Shown here: piece by piece, positions 10,134-19,581 of the stretch | Position numbering within the stretch: position 1 is the stretch's first letter | How the letters are laid out: every line of letters begins with the position of its first letter | Program-made: the position numbers and the translations under genes | Assembly: GCA_003833135.1 (NCBI GenBank) | Contig: QZLH01000006.1 | Span: 270,932-297,668 of the forward strand | Origin: Oehlia diaphana | Taxonomy: Eukaryota > Glomeromycota > Glomeromycetes > Glomerales > Glomeraceae | Reading direction: 5' to 3' | Length of the DNA stretch: 26,737 nt | Notes under the pieces: model-generated | Databases searched by the model: none | What the model saw: the letters and a program-made list of their open reading frames with translations, nothing else | Told to the model about the DNA's origin: nothing

Positions 10134-11129
10134 TTAACGAGCAGGTCTCACTGCCTGTCCACCTCGCTGTTGCTGTTGCTGTCCACCCTGCTGAGATTCT
10201 TCAGGTGGGCCTCCAGTTAATAATATTATAATAAGAGGTATGAAATACCACCTATTAATGTAAAGGAAAATTAATTTAATTGTTTCATAGAAATATAATT
10301 AAATTCGAGTAAATCCACTTGCCAATATTTTTGCAAAAAGCTTTTTTCTTCGGGTGGTTTTTCTACAGTACCATCTTCTCTCAAAGGCACTGCTTTATTT
10401 AACTTTGGACTTGAGAATTTTTTTTATTTAAAAGAAGAAACATGTGAGAATTTAACTTAATAACTTTATATTAATATAGTGAATCATAACACTACTCACG
10501 CAACACCATTTACTGCTTTGATGGTTTGAACAGTAGTTTTAAGTACTCCAGTATGCTAACAAGTTAAGGAATTAGATAAATTAATAAACAGAAAAGGTTG
10601 CAGCCTTAGATTATAATTTAATTACCGGATCAATTGTGTTATTGCATTGGTCACTACTTGTGTAATAATCAAAATGAAACAATTTGTCATTTTTGTCTAG
10701 ATGAATTATTATCTCATCCTCAAAATTTGAAGATTTTAACAAACACTAAAAGTGAAACGAAAATAAATTAAATATATATATTCTTCTATTTTTCAGTCAA
10801 AAACAGATTAAATTTAATTAACAAACCGATTTGGTGAAAAATTTAGTGACATAATTCGGATTTTCATTATCAACTATTTTAACAAGATACAATTCGTTTT
10901 CCTCTAAATTTTTTGATATATCAAAGCTCGATAACGCATCTTCAGACTCTGAGTATCTTGCACGAGAAGCTGTTACAACAACTTCTCCACGTTTTGAATA
11001 TTCAGTGTGGTGAGGAAGCTTATGATAGACTGTAGCGAAGTTTTCATACTCTAGCGCCAAGTAAGTTCTGTTTAAAAACCCGAACAATAACGCTAAAACA
11101 AAAACACAACGAACAAGAATTATCATCAT
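10134..11129 (-). CDS. EMC10: ER membrane protein complex subunit 10
   Basis: Five exons on the minus strand: 11129-10827, 10745-10626, 10555-10500, 10409-10323 and 10251-10134; 227 residues in a continuous frame. The N-terminus MMIILVRCVFVLALLFGFL is a signal peptide. A lumenal beta-rich domain follows, with CLLKSSNFEDEIIIHLD and later APKLNKAVPLREDGTVEKPPEEKSFLQKYW split across the text by an intron, then one membrane helix (WWYFIPLLIIILL) and a glutamine/glycine-rich cytosolic tail. This order matches EMC10, a subunit of the ER membrane insertase that places tail-anchored and multipass proteins. The last intron (10252-10322) starts with GCAAGT. Only that GC donor restores both the tryptophan codon and the membrane helix. 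The gene diverges from the tubulin cofactor E gene over a 239-bp shared promoter. Confidence 0.88.
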
Positions 11130-11368
11130 TAAAAAATTCGAAGTAAATGTGATTGTTAAGATTTCTCAGACATTTATGAAATGGCGCAGCTTGCAAATCG
11201 GAGATTTTCACGTGATTTCACGTGCGGCGGTTGCTATATAATGATCATCTATCTTCTTTCTGAAGGAATTAATTTTGTAATTCAAAAATTTTAATATTAT
11301 CATTTTAATAAGTTAATTAATGTCTAGCTGGTAATTCAACAGATAATTAGATTTTTTGTTATCACAGT
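11130..11368. promoter_or_regulatory. divergent promoter, EMC10 / TBCE, with two CACGTG boxes
   Basis: The 239 bp between the two start codons contain two CACGTG palindromes (11209-11214 and 11219-11224), each within TTTCACGTG, spaced exactly 10 bp start to start. A TATATAA sequence lies at 11235-11241. CACGTG is the E-box bound by basic helix-loop-helix factors (Cbf1/USF type). The region is GC-richer than its surroundings. A 5' UTR intron in the TBCE transcript ending with CAG at 11367 is possible. Function is inferred from position and motif. Confidence 0.6.
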
Positions 11369-13771
11369 ATGGGTCCAATACCTGACAACAAGGACGCGAT
11401 AGCCCTAGAAAGTCTTTTAAATAAACGTGTGCAGGTTGAGAATCAATTAGCAACCGTTCGATATGTTGGTCCAGTTCCGCCAACAAAGGGGGAATGGATT
11501 GGATTAGAGTGGGACAATATATCAAGAGGGAAACATGATGGTTTCCACGAGGGTGTTCGTTATTTTACTTGTAGGTTAGTCTGCTATAAATAAATGCCTG
11601 ATTAAATTAAATTTACATATTCATGATAATTAATGGTTTTTTTTTACAGTGTGCCTAATAGTGGTTCCTTTATTCGTTACTCTTCAAAGATAAATACTGG
11701 TCGAAGTTTTGTTGTTGCTGTTATCGAGAGATATATTGATGTAGAAGAAAATGCGACAAAGTATCAAAGAAATGATGAAACATCTGATGAACAAAAGGAT
11801 TTGGACGTGCTTCATTGGGCAGGTACAAGTTTAGAAGTCGAAGCATTAGGATGGGATAAAATTCGGCAAAAACAAAAGTATGTATATATTCCTTAAAATA
11901 TATTTATTCATTCTTAATAATTTTTATTAATAAATTATTATTTATGATTTAAAAAGACAATTGGATAGATTAACCGAGGTCGGACTTTCCTTTGAGCAAG
12001 TATCATCAGCTGGTAAACCGGGCGAAATCAAAAAAACATGTCCAAGTGAGTAATTAGCAATTGAAGTTCTATTGTATTTTCCAGTCTTCTTAACAAAAAA
12101 AAAAAAAAAAAAAATTATTTCAGATATTATAGACTTGAATTTGTCAAAGAATTTATTATCAGATTGGGAAACAGTTGCTAACATTTGTGGGCAACTCGAG
12201 AAATTGGAAGTTTTACGTTTAAAGTAAGGTTAGAAATAAGACGAGTTACTCAAAGGTTATATATAATAAATTTTTTTGTTTCACAGTTATAATCGATTTC
12301 AAGTTTTGGAAACTTCACCTAGCTTCCCAAATGCGTTTGCAAACCTAAAAAGTCTTTCACTTAATTATACCAAAGTTTCTTGGAAGCAGGTTTGCTTCAT
12401 TCAATTATTTGGTTCGTTAACTCAATCTTAATTATTTTTAACAATATATTAAAATTAGATAGAATTACTTGAACCAAATTTTCCAAGTTTAGAAAATTTG
12501 CAGTTGGGATTCAATAATATTAAGCTTTCCGAGGATATTAATGAGAACGATAAAGAAGCCCTCAAAAATGCTAGTAAAATCAAGGGTTTTACAAAATTAA
12601 AAATTATCAATCTCGAGTCCAATTTAATATCTAGTTTTGATGAAATTGCAAGATTTTCAGAGTTGCCAAGGTAATATAAAGTTTCAGCAGCATAATCTTA
12701 ATTTATATTTATATTTTATATTTTCTAATCATCAATTTATCATTTCGATAATAAGTTTGGAAATTCTTTTTGTTAACAATAATGCAATTGATCGGATATA
12801 TTATCCAAGTGAAAATGGTGATGCTTTTCCAAAATTACGATATTTGAATATTAGTGAGAATAAGATTGATGACTGGAAAAGTGTCGATGAACTTAACAAA
12901 TTTCCTTCTCTGCATGAATTGAGAATCAAGAAGAATCCCTTTATTAAAGATACAAATAGTTTGTAATTGGATCTGTATATTTATATTATAGTAATTGTAT
13001 TATTAAATGATTTTATTCTTTTCTAAAAACAATAGAAGAAAAAATGGAAGAGGCCCATATATCAATAATTGGTCGAATCAAAGGATTAACAACATTGAAT
13101 GGCAGTATTGTAAGTTATATAAGTATTTTGGTACTCGTTCTATCATTGTCTAACATTAAAATACTAATAACTCTTTTTTTAAACATAGATTTCTTTAGGA
13201 GACAGAATAAATGCAGAAAGATTTTATCTCGGATTATGTGTAAAAGATATGAAACCACTTGAAGAGGTAGAGAAAAATCATCCTAGGTTCAAAGAATTAT
13301 GTGAAATACATGGTACGCCAGTAGCTGACGAATTTAGCCAGAAAGCTTCAAGTAGTGTTCTCAAGGATAGATTATTAGGTTTATATCTATGCAACATTTA
13401 GTTTTTTTTGTGTGTTTTTTTATTAATATGATTATATCATGTAGAAATAACCATAAGTCATAGAAATAGATTAGAAGAAGAACCAATAAAAAAATTATCA
13501 AAAAAACTATTGGGAACAATGGAAATCCGGAATTTAAGGAATTTACTTCAAAAATTATTTAAAGTCCCATCATCTCAACAAAAGTTATATGTTATAATTA
13601 ATTTTCAAGTAAGTTATTATAAAGTTGATGATGTAATTAATACAATTTTTTCTAATTTTTTTTTTTATATTTTAGAACGAGCAATCTAAATTAGAGTTGG
13701 ATGATGATTTGAGGCAGCTATCGTATTATGATATTTCGTCAGGCGATGAAATTATTGTTTTATCAAATTGA
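11369..13771 (+). CDS. TBCE: tubulin-folding cofactor E (CAP-Gly, LRR and ubiquitin-like domains)
   Basis: Eleven exons: 11369-11574, 11650-11877, 11957-12045, 12124-12223, 12287-12389, 12459-12670, 12756-12958, 13036-13109, 13189-13378, 13445-13608 and 13676-13771. They join in phase into 554 residues, near human TBCE and yeast Pac2. An N-terminal CAP-Gly domain (about 15-90) has the GKHDG signature followed by YFTCSVPNSGSFIR. Leucine-rich repeats run from about 175 to 380 (LNLSKNLLSDW, LQLGFNNI, INLESNLIS, LNISENKIDDW). A ubiquitin-like domain fills the C-terminus (about 469-554), ending in SSGDEIIVLSN. This domain order is diagnostic for cofactor E, a cytosolic chaperone that takes alpha-tubulin through folding and heterodimer assembly with cofactors A-D. 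The intron before exon 4 contains about 20 consecutive A. An upstream ATG at 11320 could be used only with an improbably short intron, so 11369 was chosen. Confidence 0.95.
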
Positions 13772-14054
13772 ATATGAACTTTATTATATTTATTATTTGA
13801 TGAATTTTGTTTTTTTTTGTGTGAATTAACAATTAGAAATATTTATTTATTATAAAGAAAAAATTATTCTGTATGTACTTTATAGTAAATTAATTGAATA
13901 TAAAGATATTGGGTTTAAATTAATATTAATACATTTAATCGATTAATGATTCTTACAAAAAAAAAAAGGATTATACCTTTCTATAAAACATGATTCTATA
14001 ATTCCTTCAAAATAAAATATAAAATTAAATAATAAATAAAAATCATTGAACATA
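13772..14054. other. convergent intergenic spacer
   Basis: This 283-bp AT-rich spacer separates the stop codons of TBCE (+) and the GDP-mannose transporter (-). It should contain both 3' UTRs. No gene or defined element is seen. Confidence 0.5.
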
Positions 14055-15596
14055 TTACATTTTTTCTGATAGATTGTTGTCTTCAATCTTAATTACTCTG
14101 TGATCATCGTCATTATTAAGATGATTTGATTGAATTTCAGTCGTATTGTTATCATTCGTTGTTGTTTGTGGCAATTCTTTATTAGATATTGGAATATATA
14201 CAGATGGTTTTATAGGTTTTTGTTGTTCTGTTTTTGCAATTGAATATAGAATTCCGGCAACAAATCCTGAAATAAATAATTGACGAAATTAATAATAGTT
14301 GATAATGTAATCATAAAAAAAAGAAGAAAAAATATATGATATTTACCAACAAATATGGCAGAAACATTTCCTGTTGTGATTGGATCTCCAAAAAAAATCA
14401 TTCCACTTGCAGCTACAGGCAATTTATTTAATGCTCCAACCATACTATATGTTGTACTCGAAGTTACTCTGACACACCAAGCTGATGTATATGAAATACC
14501 AAATGCCGATATTCCTGAGAATAATATGGCCGTAATGAGTGTGGTACGTATATCCTCAGGTCTTAAAGAAAGAAAATAATATTAAGTAAATAAAATAAAT
14601 GACTAATTAAGAAGGAAAAATGTGATTTTCGCTTACAAATTTTTTTCGAAATTTTTTTCACTCCAATCTTCGACCATAAGACTCATTGTCATTAATAAAG
14701 GTATTGATAATAAATTATTATAATATACAGTATCGAAATCTTTAAAATTAGTTGATCTAATACGTCTCCTCATTGTTAAAACGAATGCAGCAGAGGAAAT
14801 ACAATTAAATGCCATCCACAAATATCCTATATCAAATGTGATGCTAGAAGTTTTTACAACCGCATTGGAACTATCCGATAATGCCGCTATAATAGATGAG
14901 AAAACCATCAACAAAAAACTTGTCATTGTCAATCTTGATATACTACAATCAAACCAAATAACTTCTCCATATGCTATTAAAATGATTGTTAGATTTTTAA
15001 ATATTGTGTATACAGGAATTGAAAGATATTGTAAACTATTTAAACAAATAAAATAAATAAAAAATCAGTTTTTACAAATTACAAATTTTTTTTTCCTTTT
15101 TTTTAAAAAAAAAGTACTACCTTTTGCTTCCCGTATAAATCATAGCAACAAGTAACATAGCAATAGGAAACCCTATTAAACATGATCTAATCACGTTAAT
15201 ATTGAAATAATGCAAATTAAAATTATAAAAGTTATAACGGTACTTACATTTTCGTGACAATGCTAAATCAAATTCTCGATATGAAACAAGATTCAGCATT
15301 TTAAAAGCTCTTAATAAAACTACACACACTATTGACTAAGTAAATTAATCAGATACAATGTTTAGTAAAATTAATACAACAAATGCCAAGACCAAATAAC
15401 AAATTGAAAATTATTAATAATAGAATAAGTTAATATAAACCTGTATTCCTAACAGTAAAAAATTCATATTAAAATCATAACCAGACAAAACATATTTGTT
15501 CGTAACTGTCATCAAGATGCTAGCAGCACAATATGTTAAGATCGGGAGAGTTCCGGTTGCAGTTAAAAATGCTAAAATAGTAGGTGGTTGTGCCAT
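14055..15596 (-). CDS. VRG4: Golgi GDP-mannose transporter
   Basis: Six exons on the minus strand: 15596-15441, 15335-15248, 15172-15121, 15035-14637, 14561-14347 and 14266-14055; 373 residues, all phases consistent. The protein is a polytopic nucleotide-sugar transporter. It has [10 protein letters not shown] near the N-terminus, [24 protein letters not shown] at 203-206 (the family's FYNN motif) and GALNK at 274-278, the GDP-mannose recognition motif of Vrg4. The C-terminal tail after about 310 is hydrophilic and rich in Asn, Asp and Thr. It exchanges GDP-mannose for GMP across the Golgi membrane to feed mannosylation of proteins and lipids. The acceptor of exon 3 is at 15173; using the AG further upstream gives a stop. 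The gene converges with TBCE and has a long gene-free upstream region. Confidence 0.95.
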
Positions 15597-17489
15597 TTTT
15601 ATTATAAAATTTCGTTAATAACGACCAACTAATTTATTGAATATATATTAATTATATTAAAAAGAAAGATTTCGATACTGGTATTTTTTTTTAAAAAAAA
15701 AAAAAAATACGTGTATTGAATAAATTTAATGATTTTTAGAGATAAAGGCTTTTTTTCTTGGTATTACAAATAATTGCCTTAAATAAATTTTTATGGTGAT
15801 ACTGTGGTGATAGTATGAAAGTAACAGGTATTACAGGATTCTTTCTGGTGATATCCTTGTTGAAACTGTACAAGTTATGATATTGGAATCATTGCTCGGA
15901 ATCTTTTCAGGAAGCTAATTATAACCAATAACATGTTGCCAGGATTAACATTCGCGATTAAATTATTACGATACGCCACAAGAAGTCATGATTTACAAAA
16001 TTCTGGGCTTTGAGATTATGACACTGTGGCTATCACGTGTAGAAATTCGGAGGGAAATCTTGAAAATCTATATTCAAAATGAAATCTATTTCGTTTCATT
16101 CATTTATTATTCAAATTAAAATTACTGCACCACAATGCACAATTTGATTAAATCTTCTACATTAATCCGTATTTTACATTTTGAAAATGAAATGAGGAAG
16201 AATTTAGGAAACCTGAAGGTTTTACCAATACAATTAGAATAAAAACTTATAATTAGTAAGAATAAATAATAAATGCGTTCCGATCCAGATTTATTTGAGT
16301 AATTTCATACAATTATTTTTGAACTCTTACAAGAATTATTAGCGATACTACCAAATAGTAACTCGTAATTTCTATTGTAAACGTTTAAGAATTCAAACTG
16401 CCCTTTTTGTAAATCAGGTGACTAACTTATTTTTTAGTGATTATCAAGTTTACAGTAATTTAATAACTTTTCATGAATTGACGCAACCTTAAATATCTGT
16501 TGCGATATAACATCTTTCTCTTCATCTAGCATAAATCATACAACTTTTTTTGAAACTTTCATCTTTTGATAAATAGGGGAAGTGTCGTTATTATTGTAGA
16601 TCTTGACATTAGGTTTAATCTTATACATTATGATTTATGAATGTGAAGCAATATTTTATGTTTAATTTTAAATAAGATAATATTATTCACATTAATCATC
16701 CAAATAATATTTTATTAGTAATGAATAATAATCAATCGTGTAATAAACTTATTTTCTCCCGATATTTTTGTAGAATTTTTTTTTAATTAGCTTTAGTGAT
16801 CCTATAAAATAGGACTTTAAGTTTGCCATGAATAATATTCTAAGTAGGGGATATCTCAAATTAGCATTTTTAGAATTTATTAATAACAATGTTTTATAAA
16901 ATTAAATTAGATAGTCTCTCAAAAGAGACAGATATTATATAGTACTATGATATGTAAATTACGAAGAGAAATCCATAATTATTCTTATCAAAGTAGGAAG
17001 TGCTTTTAGCCTCACATCAGGGCACCCTTTAACGGTTAAATTATTAGTGGTCACGCTGGGAAATCTTAATAACAGCTGGATTTATAATTGTATAAATACA
17101 TTTTATTTGATTGTTTATTCAACGCTTGATTGAAGTTATACATTGACTATTGATTAATTTAATTTTAACAGTGTAATTAAAATTATATTAATGTTATTAT
17201 TGAATTAAATAATATAACAATTCTAATCTAAATATTCATCCAAAGTTCTGAATCTTCATATATATTATATTATAGGATTGATTTCTTCATTCACTTCGTT
17301 TAATTTAATAAACAATGTATAGTAAGTAGAACCTATTCAACCAATACGTTAATTAAAAGAAATAAATAAAAATATCATCATAAAGGAATTCTACAACAAA
17401 TTTTTTTACCTTTGACTTTATAATAACAATTATTATTGTAGTGGATGTCATTTCAACAACGATTTCCTCTATTCTCCTATAAATTCTGT
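15597..17489. other. 1.9-kb gene-free AT-rich region
   Basis: No coding exon, RNA gene or long repeat is recognisable on either strand. The part next to 15596 must hold the GDP-mannose transporter promoter. A T/A foldback (15681-15710: GTA, a T run, a longer A run, TAC) is present. A slightly GC-richer patch at about 17000-17075 resembles nothing I can name. The right end includes the 3' UTR of the PH-domain gene. Confidence 0.5.
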
Positions 17490-18820
17490 CTATTCTGAAG
17501 CTTCAACGACATCAGTGGCTTTATCAACAGTATTGTCAACGGATTGTTGAATATCAATATCATTTTCATTTTCATTTTCACTCTTGGGTGCTTCAAGTTT
17601 TGCGGATTCTTCAATTGATATTGATTTCTCTTTTTCGAGAGATATAACAATAATGTTGCACTTTTTAAGCTCTTTGATCCATGAATCGCGATCTTCTTCC
17701 GAATCAGCAATTAATTTATATGTTCTTGACTTAGTTTCAAGGTCAAATTTTGCACTTTCACCTATTTTGATTTTACAATTGGATGAAAGATCAATCGACT
17801 TTTGAGTTGATGGATCATTACTAGATCTGTAATAATACAATTTATCTTTAGTGAGCACAAAATAACGTTGGTTAAACGTTTTAAGCAATTGAGATTGTTT
17901 ATGAAGGTTTCCTGTCTTAACTCCTTCGGGGAATACGGGTTTTTGTTGAATATTAATATCATTTTCATTCTCACTCTTAAGTATTTCAAGTTTCGTTGAT
18001 TCTTCATTTTTCTTATTAAATGTTGATTTCTCCTTTCCAGAAGGTATAACGTTAACATTACACTCCTTAAGTTCTTTGATCCATGAATCACGTTCTTCTA
18101 CCGAATCAGCAATTAATGTGTATGTTCTTGACTTAGCTTCGAGATCGAATGTTGTCCCTTCTACTATTTTGACGTTACAATCGGATGAAATATCAATAGA
18201 TTTTTCATTTGATGGATCATTACTAGATTTATAATAGTACAATGTATCTTTAGTGAGCACAAAATAACGTCGATCAAATGTCTTAAGCAATTGAGATTGT
18301 TTTTGAAGGTTTCCTGTCTTGATTCCTTCAGGGATTACTGGTTCAGTCGCTTCAGAGGCTGGTGTAACAACCACAGTTTCTGCTGTTTCTGCTGTTCCTA
18401 CTTTTTCTTGTTTAGATTCTTGTGATAATAAAGAATCTTGCTGATTACTGTTACTATTAATAATGCGAAATAAAATAATATAAACAAATGATTCAAACAG
18501 AATTGCATCAACAAGCAAAAAAAAAAGAGAGAAAGAAGAAAAACTAACTTCCTGCCGTCGGTAACTTCTTTTTTCTCCTCGTTCTCTTCCACTTTAATTT
18601 CTTTCTTCTTTAAGTCTTCTAAGAGTTTCTCATTTTCTATTTTTAGTTTTTCATTCTCGGTTTTTAAATTATAAACAATATCACTTAGTTCTTGATATTG
18701 AATCTTTAATTCTTTTAATTGGTCTTTATCAACTTCTTCGGATAATTTTTTGATAATTTCATCTTTTTTAATAAGTTCAGATTTATAATATTCAATAGTT
18801 TGTTGTGTGTTATCGGACAT
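17490..18820 (-). CDS. coiled-coil protein with two tandem PH domains
   Basis: Two exons on the minus strand: 18820-18549 and 18453-17490; 411 residues. Residues about 5-85 form a charged heptad-rich coiled coil (LKTENEKLKIENEKLLEDLKK). After a low-complexity linker come two pleckstrin-homology domains, about 136-223 and 270-357. Each starts KTGNL.KQSQLLKTF, continues RYFVLTKD.LYYY and ends with the C-terminal helix DSWIKELK.CN containing the conserved tryptophan. The two PH domains are about 77% identical by my count (68 of 88), and the linker after each (KSENENDI.IQQ) is also repeated, so a unit of 134 codons was duplicated. PH domains bind phosphoinositides or proteins, which suggests a membrane-recruited scaffold. 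There is no catalytic domain. Hydrophobic stretches seen when the intron 18454-18548 is read through are not part of the protein. I cannot name an orthologue. Confidence 0.85.
17655..18320 (-). repeat. internal tandem duplication encoding the two PH domains
   Basis: The segments 18057-18320 (PH1) and 17655-17918 (PH2) align without gaps in the encoded protein. They are offset by 402 bp, that is 134 codons including the linker. The similarity extends into the linkers on both sides, showing duplication of a domain-plus-linker unit within one exon. Confidence 0.85.
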
Positions 18821-19178
18821 TATTAAACGCTTTTTTTTAAATAAAAAAAAAAAAAAATCGAAAGGAAAAATGGCCCCAAAAAGGATATCGATATACTAAA
18901 AAAGAAAGATTTACGTGTAAATGAAATTCCCTTTTTTAGACATAATATATTTCATCAAAGTTGAATGGTTTTCTTCCGATAAACAAAGTGATGAAAAGTA
19001 CCAAAGCATCTTCCTTGTAAATATTAAATAATGTTACAATTTCAAAAGATTTTAGTAGCAGCATTACTAAATAACCCTAAAATGGATGATCGAAAAAAGG
19101 CTATTATAATTCAAAATATTTTTCCATAATAATAATTTATTACAGTCGTACGCTATTTTTACATCAATAATACGGAAA

Positions 19179-19240
19179 TTCTTCTGTTTGTTCTAGATTA
19201 CAAAAATTGGTTAGAATTTAACCATTAATCAGAAAAAAAC
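19179..19240 (-). repeat. diverged second copy of the terminal intron and exon start of the kinase-Sel1 gene
   Basis: This stretch matches 19595-19660 closely, including CTAGATTA.AAAAATTGGTTAGAAT and CATTAATCAGAAAAAAA. The partner is the last intron and the start of the last exon of the downstream gene (TCTAG acceptor followed by codons for SKKQKK). In the copy, the acceptor-like TCTAG is followed by AACAAACAGAAGAA, which could encode NKQKN. It is either a remnant of a tandem duplication or an alternative last exon. Confidence 0.6.
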
Positions 19241-19307
19241 TTTAGTAGTAGTATATTGACTATCGCTGAATGATTATCGTCCTAAAAATTAGAATCTTAA
19301 ATAAATA

Positions 19308-19325
19308 TAGGTTTGCGCAAACCTA
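19308..19325. repeat. perfect 18-bp palindrome
   Basis: TAGGTTTGCGCAAACCTA is its own reverse complement. Two related half-sites follow at about 19351-19359 (AAGTTTGCGTC) and 19379-19387 (AAGTTTACGCC). It could be a factor-binding site or part of a mobile-element remnant. Confidence 0.6.
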
Positions 19326-19581
19326 CATGTACAATGTGTAAATTAACATAAGTTTGCGTCGAGTATAAATTTAATATAAGTTTACGCCTAAAATGATAAT
19401 TTTCATATATACATAATACTGCTTTTTAGCATTTATTCATTTACTGTATAAAATTGTAATTATTTTTTTAAATATACAAATCAAAGATAATAAATATAAT
19501 AAATTTTATTGAATGCTAATAATATTAATACAGAATGATTGTTAATTATAGTTACTTTATAGACAAATATTATAATTTCGG

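Larger units (their letters stand above)
18821..19581. other. intergenic region with repeats between the kinase and PH genes
   Basis: This 761-bp spacer separates two minus-strand genes. It contains the PH gene promoter (including T/A runs just before the start at 18820), a perfect 18-bp palindrome (19308-19325) and degenerate copies of the kinase gene's last intron and exon (19179-19240). No independent coding sequence is visible. Confidence 0.5.

Noticed and set aside
15121..15329. Retaining the intron between exons 2 and 3 of the GDP-mannose transporter, which is open in one frame
   Set aside because: Splicing to the AG at 15174-15173 gives the conserved [18 protein letters not shown]; retention inserts unrelated residues and loses the Trp.
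16980..17080. GC-richer patch considered as a possible small RNA gene
   Set aside because: No cloverleaf, snoRNA C/D or H/ACA boxes, or pol III terminator arrangement could be recognised.
18454..18548. Hydrophobic stretch upstream of the second exon of the PH gene that looks like a membrane segment
   Set aside because: It comes from reading through an intron with good GT and AG borders. Splicing joins the coiled-coil exon to the PH exon in phase.
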